A DNA stretch of 64,000 nucleotides from Mycobacterium fragae. Lineage in GTDB: Bacteria; Actinomycetota; Actinomycetes; Mycobacteriales; Mycobacteriaceae. The position numbers and the translations under genes were made by a program. Location: positions 27,678-91,677 of the forward strand of contig NZ_LQOW01000018.1 in the NCBI RefSeq assembly GCF_002102185.1. The letters run 5' to 3'. The first letter of the stretch is position 1. Every line of letters begins with the position of its first letter. Shown piece by piece: positions 31,634 to 39,934 of this stretch. The notes beneath the pieces are model-generated. The model did no database searches. It saw only the letters and a program-made list of their open reading frames with translations, and was not told the origin of the DNA.

Positions 31634-32323
31634 TCACCCCATCGGGTCGACTCCTGACTCGACTGCGTCGGCAACCGGAGTGGGTTCCGGCACCGGATAG
31701 AACGGCGGGGTCAGTGCTCCCCACTGCACACAGCTCCAGCGCCCGTCGGTGATCGGCGCCAGCACCACCGCCTCGGTGTTGCCCAGGTGGTGGTCGACGA
31801 CAAAGCCGCTTTCGACACCGGCCAGCACGGCCGCCGTCAGCCGGATCGCCGCCCCGTGGCTGACGATGACGATGTCGCTGGTCCAGTCGTCGTTGTCCAG
31901 ATAGCGCATCCGCAGGTCGGTCAACACCGGCACATAGCGGCTCAGCACCTGGTTGGCGGTCTCTCCGCCCGGTAGCGCCAACTCCCGTTCGCCCTCATGC
32001 CAGCGTTGATAGATGGCGTTGAACTCGGCCACGGCGTCGTCGTCGCTGCGGTTTTCCAGGTCGCCGACCTGCACCTCGTGTATGCCGATGACGGCATGCG
32101 CGGGCATGTGTACCTCGGCGCTGAGCTCTGCGGCGGTCTGCGCGGCGCGGGTGGCCACCGAATGCAGCAACAGCCCCGGGCGGTACGAATCGTCGCGTGC
32201 GAAAGCCCGGGCCTGATCGCGGCCCAGCGGCGTGAGCTCGGTGCCCGGCGGGCGGGTGTCCAGCCGGCGCTCGACGTTGCCGTAGGACTGGCCGTGCCGC
32301 AGTAATACCAGCCGACCGCTCAT
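31634..32323 (-). CDS. Histidine-phosphatase-family (phosphoglycerate-mutase-like) protein (Rv3837c type)
   Basis: A 229-residue enzyme of histidine phosphatase branch 1. The catalytic motif LVLLRHGQSYGN is at the N terminus; the acid/base Glu lies in VQVGDLENRSDDDAV, and the second His in VIVSHGAAIRL. The function may be a general phosphatase. The ATG at 32323 overlaps the pheA stop by 4 bp (ATGA), so it is translated with prephenate dehydratase. A role in phenylalanine synthesis is not implied by the motifs. Confidence 0.88.
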   Translation of the reverse strand: MSGRLVLLRHGQSYGNVERRLDTRPPGTELTPLGRDQARAFARDDSYRPGLLLHSVATRAAQTAAELSAEVHMPAHAVIGIHEVQVGDLENRSDDDAVAEFNAIYQRWHEGERELALPGGETANQVLSRYVPVLTDLRMRYLDNDDWTSDIVIVSHGAAIRLTAAVLAGVESGFVVDHHLGNTEAVVLAPITDGRWSCVQWGALTPPFYPVPEPTPVADAVESGVDPMG

Positions 32324-33267
32324 CGTTGCGGCTCCGGGTCCTGCTCGGGTTTGCCCGCGCGCAGCTGTTCCAGCCACCGTGACGCCTCGTCCAGCTGCGG
32401 CGGCGGCGCGCCGGCAGCCGCTCCCATCGGCCAGGAACCCAGGTATCGCACATCAGCACAACGACGGTGCAGCGCTTTGAGTGCCTCGGCGACCGCGTCG
32501 TCGTCGATGTGGCCCACGCAATCCAAGAAGAACATGTAGGTGCCCAACTCGGTTCGGGTGGGCCGGGATTCGATCCGGGTGAGGTCGATGTCGCGCATAC
32601 CGAACTCGGTGAGCGCCGACGCCAGCGCGCTCGGCACGTTGTCGATGCGCAGCACCACCGACGTCCGGTCGGTGCCGGTACGAGCCGGCGGCGGGGCCGG
32701 CTGACCCACCAACACGAACCGGGTGCGCGCATTGGCTTCGTCGACGACGCCCTCGGCGAGTGCCACCAACCCGCGGTGGGTGCCGGCCAGCGGCGAACTC
32801 ACCGCGGCGTCGACCCGACCATCGGCGACTTGCTGCGCGGCATCGGCATTGGAGTTCGCCGGGCGCACTTCGGCCGCGGGCAGATGGGCGGCCAGCCAAC
32901 GGCGCACCTGTGCCGCGGCGACGGGGAAGGCGGCCAACGTGCGCACGTCGTCGGCCGCCCGGCCCGGTTTGACGACGATGTTGAACGCGACATCGAGGGT
33001 CAACTCCGCGAACACCTGCAGCGGCGTCCCGATTGCCAGTGTGTCCAGCGTGGGTATGACCGAACCGTCGATCGAGTTCTCGATCGGTACGCAGGCGTAG
33101 TCGGCAACGCCCTCGCGGACGGACTCCAGTGCAGCGGGTGTGGTCTCGGTCGGCATCGGCTGCACGGCATCTGGGCTGGGCTGCGGCACCATGCCGGCCT
33201 CGACCATCTGCCGCAGCGCCGCTTCGGTGAAGGTCCCCTCGGGACCGAGGTAAGCGATCCGGGCCAC
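32320..33267 (-). CDS. pheA: Prephenate dehydratase
   Basis: Converts prephenate to phenylpyruvate in phenylalanine biosynthesis. It is monofunctional, without a chorismate mutase domain. The catalytic domain begins VARIAYLGPEGTFTEAAL, has VPIENSIDGSVIPTLD, and is followed by a C-terminal ACT domain with the ESRPTRTELGTYMFFLDCVGH Phe-binding motif. The GTG at 33267 gives 315 residues and aligns with the family start; TTG 33273 is an alternative. It lies divergent to the IdeR-boxed DUF2470 gene. Confidence 0.93.
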   Translation of the reverse strand: MARIAYLGPEGTFTEAALRQMVEAGMVPQPSPDAVQPMPTETTPAALESVREGVADYACVPIENSIDGSVIPTLDTLAIGTPLQVFAELTLDVAFNIVVKPGRAADDVRTLAAFPVAAAQVRRWLAAHLPAAEVRPANSNADAAQQVADGRVDAAVSSPLAGTHRGLVALAEGVVDEANARTRFVLVGQPAPPPARTGTDRTSVVLRIDNVPSALASALTEFGMRDIDLTRIESRPTRTELGTYMFFLDCVGHIDDDAVAEALKALHRRCADVRYLGSWPMGAAAGAPPPQLDEASRWLEQLRAGKPEQDPEPQR

Positions 33268-33316
33268 ATTCAAACACTATCGGGTCGAACATCTTGCGCC
33301 GCCGAAGCCAACCTAA

Positions 33317-33340
33317 TTAAGTTAGGCTTGCCTCACCTAA
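33317..33340 (+). promoter_or_regulatory. Overlapping IdeR (iron) boxes
   Basis: Two overlapping 19-bp matches to the IdeR consensus TTAGGTTAGGCTAACCTAA occur: TTAAGTTAGGCTTGCCTCA (33317-33335) and TTAGGCTTGCCTCACCTAA (33322-33340), each 15 of 19. They lie 29-52 bp upstream of the DUF2470 gene and about 50 bp upstream of pheA on the other strand. Iron-dependent repression of the DUF2470 gene is expected, as known for Rv3839. Confidence 0.8.
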
Positions 33341-33368
33341 TTTCCGACAGAAGCCGGGACGGTCAACG

Positions 33369-34181
33369 ATGACACTTGCCAATTGCGCGGCACCGACGAC
33401 GGCCGAGCGGATCCGCAGCACCTGCGCCCGCGCGGGTGGGGCCCTGCTCGCCGTCGAACGCGCCGAACCGCTCACCACGCCGCTGCATCACCTGCTCGAC
33501 GACGGCTCGTTCGCGGTAGCGGCTCCCATTGGTGGCCCGGTCGGCGCGGTGAGCGAGCACATGGCCGACTGCGGCAACCGCGGCGCCCCGGCCGTCTTGG
33601 AATTGGCCGACTATGCGCCGCTGCCGCTGCGTGAGCCCGTGCGCTCGCTGGTGTGGGTCCGCGGCCGGCTCCACCAGGTGCCGACGGCGACCGTGCCCAA
33701 TCTGCTCGACCGGATCGCCGCCGAGGTCCCGAACCCCGCGCTGCTGCAAGTGCAGACGCCGCGATCCGGGCCGGTCGTCGACGACGACACCCGTTACGTG
33801 CTGCTGCGGCTGAACATCGAGTCGGTGGTGGTGACCGACGGGGCTGGCGCCGAGGCCGTCGACGTCGGCGCCCTGCTGGCAGCCCGACCCGACCCGTTCT
33901 GCACATTCGAATCATGCTGGATCCGGCACTTGGACACCGCGCATCGTGACGTGGTCGCGCGTTTGGCGTCCCGGCTGCCCGCACGGCTGCGCCGCGGCGA
34001 TGTCCGTCCGCTCGGCCTTGACCGCTACGGGGTGCGGTTACGCATCGAAAGCGCCGACGGCGACCGCGACGTCCGGCTGCCCTTCCACAAGCCGGTCGAC
34101 GACGTGAGCAGTCTGAGCCAAGCCATCCGGGTGCTGATGGGCTGCCCGTTCGTAAACGGCCTGCGCGCCCGGCGGTGGTGA
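33369..34181 (+). CDS. Iron-regulated DUF2470-domain protein (Rv3839 type)
   Basis: A 270-residue protein. The N-terminal two-thirds has a split-barrel FMN-binding-like or HugZ-like character. The C-terminal 80 residues form a DUF2470 domain (AHRDVVARLASRLPARLRRGDVRPLGLDRYGVRLRI...LPFHKPVDDVSSLSQAIRVLM), which is found in heme-utilisation HugZ-type proteins. With an IdeR box just upstream, the gene is probably switched on in low iron and may help handle heme or iron; the substrate is unproven. Confidence 0.8.
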   Translation: MTLANCAAPTTAERIRSTCARAGGALLAVERAEPLTTPLHHLLDDGSFAVAAPIGGPVGAVSEHMADCGNRGAPAVLELADYAPLPLREPVRSLVWVRGRLHQVPTATVPNLLDRIAAEVPNPALLQVQTPRSGPVVDDDTRYVLLRLNIESVVVTDGAGAEAVDVGALLAARPDPFCTFESCWIRHLDTAHRDVVARLASRLPARLRRGDVRPLGLDRYGVRLRIESADGDRDVRLPFHKPVDDVSSLSQAIRVLMGCPFVNGLRARRW

Positions 34182-34208
34182 GCGGAAGACTGCCCGAGTC
34201 CGGTTACC

Positions 34209-34979
34209 GTGTCGAGGGTGACCGCACCCGATAGTCGACTGGTCCAGCGGCGCGCGTTGCGTATCGAGCTCGCCGTCGTGTTGGGCGTCACGTTCGGCCT
34301 GAGCGCCGTCACCGCGATGCTGCAACTGGCCGACTCGGTGCTGCGGAACCTGAGCAGACAGCGGATCCCGCTCAACCCGAGGCGGTCCTACTTCGACCTG
34401 ATCGACCTGGGACTGAATGCGACCGTCGTCGCGCAACTGATCGCGTGGGGTGGGCTCGGCCTGTACCTGTTGTGGCGCAGCGGCTTAAGCCCTGCCCGGA
34501 TCGGGCTGGCTCGCTTCGACTGGCGTGCCGATCTGCTGGGCGGCGTCGGTCTGGCCGCGCTGATCGGGCTGCCCGGATTGGCTCTCTACCTCGCGGCGCG
34601 GGCGCTGGGGCTCAACGCCTCGGTCATCCCGTCGAGTCTGAGCGACACCTGGTGGCGAGTCCCGATGCTGGTGGTGATCGCGTTCGCCAACGGCTGGGCC
34701 GAGGAGGTCATCGTCGTTGACTATCTGCTCACCCGGCTGAGTCAGTTGGGCGTGCCCAACCGGCTGTCCGTCATTTGTTCGAGCCTGCTGCGCAGCGCTT
34801 ACCACCTCTACCAAGGCTTCGGTGCCGGGCTGGGCAACCTCGCCATGGGCCTGGTGTTCGGGTACGTCTGGCAGCGCACCGGCCGGCTATGGCCGCTCGT
34901 GATCGCGCACGGACTCATCGACACCGTGGCATTCGTCGGGTACGCCCTACTGGCCGGCCATCTCGGATGGCTGCGGTGA
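34209..34979 (+). CDS. CPBP-family intramembrane glutamic protease
   Basis: A 256-residue protein with about seven membrane segments. The CPBP (Abi/CAAX) motifs are present in order: NGWAEEVIVVDYLLTRL (motif 1, paired Glu), SAYHLYQGFGAGLGN (motif 2 His) and VIAHGLIDTVAFVG (motif 3 His/Asp). GTG 34209 or 34218 could start it. Its stop overlaps the LCP gene start region, so they are co-transcribed. Substrates of mycobacterial CPBP proteases are unknown. Confidence 0.82.
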   Translation: MSRVTAPDSRLVQRRALRIELAVVLGVTFGLSAVTAMLQLADSVLRNLSRQRIPLNPRRSYFDLIDLGLNATVVAQLIAWGGLGLYLLWRSGLSPARIGLARFDWRADLLGGVGLAALIGLPGLALYLAARALGLNASVIPSSLSDTWWRVPMLVVIAFANGWAEEVIVVDYLLTRLSQLGVPNRLSVICSSLLRSAYHLYQGFGAGLGNLAMGLVFGYVWQRTGRLWPLVIAHGLIDTVAFVGYALLAGHLGWLR

Positions 34980-36085
34980 GCACCGTCGGCCCGAACCCGC
35001 CGCGGGAGCCGTCGCCGGTGATCCGCCGTGATCCCGGCTATCGCCGCCCGGTGCCCGAACCTTCCGGACGACTGCCGCGCACCGGGCCGCCTCCGCCGGC
35101 GCGTGGGCATCCCCGGCGTAAACGCGCGTGGGGACAAGTGATTTCGCTGAGTCTGCTGATCATCTTGTTGCTGATCGGCGGGGGCGTCCTGGGCGGCACG
35201 CTGTGGATGGACACCGCGCTGCACCGCGCGCCGGTGCTGGCCGACTATCCCGGCCGGCCGGCTTCCGGACACGGCGCGACGTGGCTGCTGGTCGGTTCGG
35301 ATAGCCGCCAAGGCCTCACCATCGAACAGCAGCAGGCGCTGGCGACCGGCGGCGACATCGGCAACGGACGAACCGACACCATCTTGCTGGTGCATGTGCC
35401 GGCTTTGGGATCTGCCGCCCCGACAACCATGGTGTCCATCCCCCGCGACTCCTATGTACCGATTCCCGGCTACGGCCGGGACAAAGTCAACGCGGCATTC
35501 GCGATGGGCGGAGCGCCGTTGTTGGCGCAGACGGTCGAACAGGCCACCGGGCTACGGCTCGATCACTACGTCGAGGTCGGTTTCAGCGGTTTCGCCGTCG
35601 TGGTCGACGCGCTCGGCGGGGTCACCGTTTGCCCGGCGTCTGCGATCAGCGACCCACTGGCCGGTATCGACCTGCGGGCCGGCTGCCAGAAGCTCGACGG
35701 CCGCACCGCACTCGGCTTTGTCCGCACCCGGGCCACTCCACGTGCCGATCTCGACCGCATGATCAACCAGCGCCAGTTCATGTCTGCCCTGTTGCATCGT
35801 GCAACCAGCCCCGCGGTATGGCTGAATCCGTGGCGATGGTATTCCGTGCCACACGCGGCGGCCGACGCCATGACCGTCGACAACGGCGATCATGTCTGGG
35901 ACCTGGCCCGGCTGGGCTGGGCGCTGCACGGATCCACGACCACGCTGACGGTGCCCATCGGGGAGTTCACCGGCGGGGACGCGGGCTCTGTCGTGGTGTG
36001 GGACCACCACAAGGCCGCCCAGCTATTCGACGCGCTGGCCGCCGACGAGCCGGTACCCGTAGCCGTCCTCGGCGAACAACCCTGA
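34967..36085 (+). CDS. LytR-CpsA-Psr (LCP) family ligase, full length
   Basis: LCP enzymes attach arabinogalactan to peptidoglycan from a polyprenyl-pyrophosphate donor. The 372-residue protein has a Pro-rich basic cytoplasmic tail, one membrane helix (VISLSLLIILLLIGGGVLGG) and an extracytoplasmic LCP domain with LVGSDSR, NGRTDTILLVHV, VSIPRDSYVPIPG, NAAFAMGG and FVRTRATPRADLDRMINQRQF. These retain the Arg and Asp residues that bind pyrophosphate and Mg. The ATG at 34967 or the GTG at 34976 (GTGA overlap with the upstream stop) are both plausible starts. As I recall, the syntenic Rv3840 is only 137 residues, so M. tuberculosis carries a shortened form. Confidence 0.88.
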   Translation: MAAVSTVGPNPPREPSPVIRRDPGYRRPVPEPSGRLPRTGPPPPARGHPRRKRAWGQVISLSLLIILLLIGGGVLGGTLWMDTALHRAPVLADYPGRPASGHGATWLLVGSDSRQGLTIEQQQALATGGDIGNGRTDTILLVHVPALGSAAPTTMVSIPRDSYVPIPGYGRDKVNAAFAMGGAPLLAQTVEQATGLRLDHYVEVGFSGFAVVVDALGGVTVCPASAISDPLAGIDLRAGCQKLDGRTALGFVRTRATPRADLDRMINQRQFMSALLHRATSPAVWLNPWRWYSVPHAAADAMTVDNGDHVWDLARLGWALHGSTTTLTVPIGEFTGGDAGSVVVWDHHKAAQLFDALAADEPVPVAVLGEQP

Positions 36086-36150
36086 GCACTTCGGCAATAG
36101 GCGATTAAACAATTCCAACCGTCTCGGCCCAACATCGGAATTCCGCGTTC

Positions 36151-36184
36151 TTACTATAGGCTTGCTTTACTTAGGCAAAGCTGG
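36151..36184 (+). promoter_or_regulatory. Putative tandem IdeR sites upstream of bfrB
   Basis: Two overlapping AGGC-centred sites, TTACTATAGGCTTGCTTTA (36151-36169) and TTTACTTAGGCAAAGCTGG (36166-36184), each match the IdeR consensus at about 12 of 19 positions. They lie 58-91 bp upstream of the bfrB start. In M. tuberculosis, tandem IdeR sites upstream of bfrB activate it in high iron, so the position supports the call more than the individual scores. Confidence 0.55.
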
Positions 36185-36241
36185 CCGAAGTAAGTATTAC
36201 CTTGGGTGACAAGCGATTTGAGCTGCAGTAACGTTGCCACC

Positions 36242-36787
36242 ATGACCGACCGTGATGCCCACAAAACAAAGTTCCATGCATTATTGCAGGAACAGATCTA
36301 CAACGAATTCACCAACGCCCAGCAGTATATTGCGGTGGCCGTTTATTTCGACGATTCCGACATGCCTCAATTAGCGAAACACTTTTACCGGCAAGCCGTC
36401 GAGGAACGTAATCACGCGATGATGCTGGTGCAGTATCTGCTCGACCGCGATGTCCGCGTTGAGATCCCCGGCGTGGACGGGGTACGCAACACGTTTGACA
36501 CCCCGCGTGATGCGCTGGCGCTGGCGCTGGAGCAGGAGCGGGCCGTCACCGAACAGGTCAGCACGCTGGCCGCGGTCGCCCGCGACGAAGGTGACTACCT
36601 CGGCGAGCAATTCATGCAGTGGTTCCTCAAGGAGCAGGTCGAAGAGATGGCGCTGATGACCTCGCTGCTGCGGGTCGCCGACCGCGCCGGCGGGAACGTG
36701 TTCGACCTGGAGAATTTCGTCGCGCGTGAAATCGACTCGCCGCGTAGCGAATCCGATGCGCCCCACGTCGCCGGGGGCCGCCTCTAG
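36242..36787 (+). CDS. bfrB: Ferritin BfrB
   Basis: Non-heme ferritin that oxidises and stores iron in a 24-subunit shell. The 181 residues equal M. tuberculosis BfrB. The ferroxidase ligands appear in LQEQIYNEFTNAQQYIAVAVYF and KHFYRQAVEERNHAMMLVQYLLDR, and in DEGDYLGEQFMQWFLKEQVEEM. The extended C-terminal tail typical of BfrB (SDAPHVAGGRL) is present. The ATG at 36242 aligns with the known start. It is convergent with glpQ1, with stops overlapping by 4 bp. Confidence 0.96.
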   Translation: MTDRDAHKTKFHALLQEQIYNEFTNAQQYIAVAVYFDDSDMPQLAKHFYRQAVEERNHAMMLVQYLLDRDVRVEIPGVDGVRNTFDTPRDALALALEQERAVTEQVSTLAAVARDEGDYLGEQFMQWFLKEQVEEMALMTSLLRVADRAGGNVFDLENFVAREIDSPRSESDAPHVAGGRL

Positions 36788-37605
36788 AGGCCGGCGTCGG
36801 TCAGGCCATCCTCCAGCCAGGCTTTGACGCGGCCGGGGTGGTGGGTGGCCAGCCAGGCCACGCCCACGTCCCGGCAGAACTTGGCGTCCTCGTAGTGGTC
36901 GACGTTCCAGCAGTACAGGGCTCGCCCTTGCGCCGCGGCACGGTCGACGAGTTCGGGGTGTTCACGAAGCGTGGCCAGCGACGGCCCCACCGCGGTGGCG
37001 CCGACCGCCGTGGCCGCACCGCTGCCCAGATACAGCGAGCTCCTGGCGAGCAGCACGGTGGGCAGCATCGGCGCCGCCCGCCGGACCCGCCACAGCGCAG
37101 CCGCGGAAAACGACATCAGCACCGCGCGGGATCGGTCCGCCGATGCCGGCGAGGCAATCCCGAACCGATGCAACAGCGCCAACACCTTGCTTTCCACCAG
37201 CGCGCCGTAGCGAACGGGATGTTTGGTCTCGACGAAGATCTTCACCGGCCGCCGCCAATCGAGAACCAGCGCGACCAGTGCGTCCAACGTCAACAGGCCG
37301 GTATCGCCGTGGGTGCCGTCGGAGCGCCAACTCCCATGCCACGCCCCGTATTCCAACTTGCGCAGCTCGGCGAGAGTCATCGTGCTGACCAGTCCGGCGC
37401 CGGTTGACGTTCGGTCCAGCCGGCGGTCGTGCACGCAGACCAGATGGCCGTCGCGGGTGAGCCGGACATCGCATTCCACGCCGTCTGCGCCCTCTTTCAG
37501 CGCGAGATCGTATGCGGCGAGGGTGTGTTCGGGCAGAGAGGCCGATGCGCCGCGGTGGGCCACCACGTATGGATGCCGGGCGAACACCTCATCGGCCCGC
37601 GTCAT
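36784..37605 (-). CDS. glpQ1: Glycerophosphodiester phosphodiesterase GlpQ1
   Basis: Hydrolyses glycerophosphodiesters to sn-glycerol-3-phosphate and an alcohol. The GDPD motif is VVAHRGASASLPEHTLAAYDLALKEGADGVECDVRLTRDGHLVCVHDRRLDRTS, containing the catalytic His-Arg and the metal-binding Glu/Asp. At 273 residues it matches GlpQ1 (274). No signal peptide is visible, so it appears cytosolic. It follows the DUF4328 gene by 4 bp. Confidence 0.93.
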   Translation of the reverse strand: MTRADEVFARHPYVVAHRGASASLPEHTLAAYDLALKEGADGVECDVRLTRDGHLVCVHDRRLDRTSTGAGLVSTMTLAELRKLEYGAWHGSWRSDGTHGDTGLLTLDALVALVLDWRRPVKIFVETKHPVRYGALVESKVLALLHRFGIASPASADRSRAVLMSFSAAALWRVRRAAPMLPTVLLARSSLYLGSGAATAVGATAVGPSLATLREHPELVDRAAAQGRALYCWNVDHYEDAKFCRDVGVAWLATHHPGRVKAWLEDGLTDAGL

Positions 37606-37609
37606 AGCA

Positions 37610-38767
37610 CTATGCTGCCGGTTCCTCCCCCGCCGACTCAACTGCGGGAGCAGATCCTGATGTGCTTGTTCCACCGTTTTCAGTGTCTTCACTGTCGGGT
37701 ACGACGACCCAGCGATGGGCCGGCCGCTCGACGGGTTTGCGTTCGAATCCTTCGAAGACCCTTGCGGTTGCGATCACCGCGGCCAACGCCAGTAGATACG
37801 CGACGATCATCGCCACCGTGTTGTTGGCGATGCCCTGGGCATCTTGCGCCCCGCCGGTGACGGTGGCGAAGACAGACGTCACGCTGCTGACCACCCACAA
37901 CAGCCACCATCCCCAGATCGTCTTGCGCAGTCGGCTGTATTGGTCCTCGGTTTTGGCCAGCTCGATGAGGTACACCAGCGCCCACACCACACCGAGCAGG
38001 GGTAGGCAACAAATCGTCACACAGCCGGCCATCAATCCCCAGCTGGCCGGGTGGCCCAGCTTCCCCAGTAGGACGGCGAACGCGATGGCCAAGACCAAAG
38101 CGGTCGACGGCGGCAACAGGCAGCCGACCCACAGCGCCCACACCGGACGAGGTTCGGTCCTGCCGTAATGCGTGAAAGCCGCGGAGCGGCGCGCGATCAA
38201 CCATCGCGTCAGCACGACGGCGCAGGTGCTTACTGCCGCGATCGCGGCCAGGCTGGCCAGCACTGACAGCCCCATCGACGCGATGGCCACCAGTGGGTTC
38301 AGCAAGGTGTTGCGGTTGATGATCAGCAGCACGTACCGAATCAAATGAACCGTCGCGGCGATGCCCAAGGTCAGCACGCTGACCAAGAACGTCGCACGCA
38401 CCCGGGAGGCCAGTGGCGCCTTCTGCACCGCCGACGCCGGCGTCACTGTGGCGGCATCGATGTGGTCCGCCAGACCCCAGCGCGGTATCGCCGTGTACCG
38501 CGGGGTCGGGCCCAGCGGTGGCCGACGACGTCGGGCGGGCGGCGGCGCGCCGGGACGCACCGCGATCCATCGATAACCGGGCGGCAGCCGCGGTGCCGTC
38601 CGCGGGCGGACAGCCGGCTGAGCGGCCGAGCGCGCACTCCACCTCGGGTCGGGACCGGGCGCCTCCGTGGATGGCGCCAGCAGCGTCCCACGGCAGCGCG
38701 GACACCACACACGCTGCCGGTCGCGCACGTTCCAGCGTGTGCCGCACTGGGAGCACACTTGGATCAC
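37610..38767 (-). CDS. Zinc-ribbon DUF4328 membrane protein (Rv3843c type)
   Basis: A 385-residue protein. The N terminus has a zinc ribbon (CSQCGTRWNVRDRQRVWCPRCRG), then an Arg/Pro-rich linker and about six membrane helices forming a DUF4328 domain (LIRYVLLIINRNTLLNPLVA, KTIWGWWLLWVVSSVTSVF). The C-terminal tail is acidic. Function unknown. The 4-bp gap to glpQ1 indicates one transcript. Confidence 0.8.
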   Translation of the reverse strand: MIQVCSQCGTRWNVRDRQRVWCPRCRGTLLAPSTEAPGPDPRWSARSAAQPAVRPRTAPRLPPGYRWIAVRPGAPPPARRRRPPLGPTPRYTAIPRWGLADHIDAATVTPASAVQKAPLASRVRATFLVSVLTLGIAATVHLIRYVLLIINRNTLLNPLVAIASMGLSVLASLAAIAAVSTCAVVLTRWLIARRSAAFTHYGRTEPRPVWALWVGCLLPPSTALVLAIAFAVLLGKLGHPASWGLMAGCVTICCLPLLGVVWALVYLIELAKTEDQYSRLRKTIWGWWLLWVVSSVTSVFATVTGGAQDAQGIANNTVAMIVAYLLALAAVIATARVFEGFERKPVERPAHRWVVVPDSEDTENGGTSTSGSAPAVESAGEEPAA

Positions 38768-38820
38768 CGCATCAGCCTAACGGTCAGAACGCGCTGCTCC
38801 GCGACGATGCACGGCATACC

Positions 38821-39165
38821 TCAGATGCCGCCTGGACCACCGTCATCGGTGATCACCGGACGCCCCGCTTTGGCCCATGCCAGCATGCCGCCGTCGACAT
38901 TGACGGGTTGATACCCGTTGCGCTGCAAATACTGCGCTACCCGCAGGGAGCGTCCACCGGCCTTGCAGACGATGTACAACTTCGCTGCCGGATCGATCTC
39001 CTGCAGCCGAGTGGGTACCTCGCCCATCGGAATGTGCAGAGCGTCCGCGGCGTGACCACGTTGCCACTCGTCGTTCTCTCGCACGTCCAGCAACACCGCC
39101 GCCGGCCCGAATTCCGCGGGCAGCTCGGCGACGTCGGCGTGCGCGACCACCGCTTCATCGGGCAT
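38821..39165 (-). CDS. Single-domain rhodanese
   Basis: A 114-residue rhodanese-like sulfurtransferase. LLDVRENDEWQRGHAADALHIPMGEVPTRL and the active-site loop VCKAGGRSLRVAQYL (Cys nucleophile) are both intact. It is probably involved in persulfide transfer or thiol detoxification. The ATG at 39165 (MPDEAVVAHADV) is chosen because the upstream 19 codons read as intergenic. A cluster of DnaA-box-like sites lies 60-160 bp upstream. Confidence 0.86.
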   Translation of the reverse strand: MPDEAVVAHADVAELPAEFGPAAVLLDVRENDEWQRGHAADALHIPMGEVPTRLQEIDPAAKLYIVCKAGGRSLRVAQYLQRNGYQPVNVDGGMLAWAKAGRPVITDDGGPGGI

Positions 39166-39225
39166 GAGCTCGATCTTGGCATGGGCGGTGCGGCTGTGCA
39201 GGGCGCGGCACCCAGCTACCACCGG

Positions 39226-39323
39226 GTATCCACAGTTTCCACAGGTTTATGCACAAGTGCCCGCCAACCGCGGGCGGGTTGACGTGGGTTCGATACCCCG
39301 ACTCGGCGGTCAGCTGTGGATAA
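39226..39323. promoter_or_regulatory. Cluster of four DnaA-box-like nonamers
   Basis: Nonamers GTATCCACA (39226-39234), GTTTCCACA (39235-39243) and TTATGCACA (39247-39255) lie on the plus strand. TGTGGATAA (39315-39323) is the reverse of TTATCCACA. The last two fit TTATNCACA exactly, and the first two differ by one and two bases. All lie in the 459-bp gap upstream of the rhodanese gene. A GC hairpin (CCCGC-CAACC-GCGGG, about 39260-39274) sits between them. Confidence 0.6.
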
Positions 39324-39624
39324 CATGGCCCGTTTTCGGCATCGCGATCGACAGGCCCGCCGGAGGCCGAGCGAATTCATCGTCACCCTAAGCATCCCCC
39401 GTGTGGGGGACATCACGGGGAATCGCTTTTCGGGTAACGGCTGAAAAGCAGCATCCGGCGCCGGTCGCCGCTATCGGTCAGCCAGCAACAACATGCTGGT
39501 CAGCACCCTGTTTCCGGTCCAATTTTTCCAGCGGCTGATATGGCGCTATGATCGCGACCACCAGCGGTTACTTGTGACTCATCTCACTGGGGGCGAGTTT
39601 GGACATGCAGGTCGGGTTCAGGCC
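39324..39624. other. Remainder of the rhodanese / small membrane protein gap
   Basis: Beyond the DnaA-box cluster this stretch holds a G/C hairpin (CCCCC-GTGT-GGGGG, near 39395-39410) and an AT-richer run near 39515-39560 that could be the promoter of the small membrane protein gene. No tRNA, repeat or supported frame is present. Confidence 0.4.
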
Positions 39625-39783
39625 ATGACAACGCAACCGATCGGACCACCGTCGGCGGCGCCGTCGTCGCAGTGGTATGCCAACTCGCCGACATGTAATC
39701 GGTCGTACTTGCTCGCCGGTTTGCGCGCAGGCCTGATCGCCCTGGTTTTGCTGGCGGTCCTCGCGGTCATCATTTGGTTCTGA
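39625..39783 (+). CDS. Small single-pass membrane protein
   Basis: A 52-residue protein: a polar Pro/Ser-rich N terminus (MTTQPIGPPSAAPSSQWYANSP) followed by one C-terminal hydrophobic helix (AGLIALVLLAVLAVIIWF) ending at the stop. It sits 151 bp upstream of sodA on the same strand. The topology suggests an N-in or N-out tail-anchored protein. No homologue is recalled with a function; a longer in-frame extension upstream to 39493 exists but reads as non-coding. Confidence 0.6.
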   Translation: MTTQPIGPPSAAPSSQWYANSPTCNRSYLLAGLRAGLIALVLLAVLAVIIWF

Positions 39784-39934
39784 AGTCCCCTATCTCGGGT
39801 ACTCCCGCGGTGCACTCGTTGTTGCGGTGCGCGCCGTCATGGAGCAGGGTTGACTAAGCCGGGTCGCCGCGCAGCGAACACTGCGAGTGGAGACAAGAGG
39901 AGCAGCCCCGCCAACGATCGAAGGAAGGAATCTC

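Noticed and set aside
39281..39310. Possible tRNA T-arm: GGGTTCGATACCCC.
   Set aside because: The arm pairs only three bases, and no acceptor stem, D-arm or anticodon stem can be folded around it.
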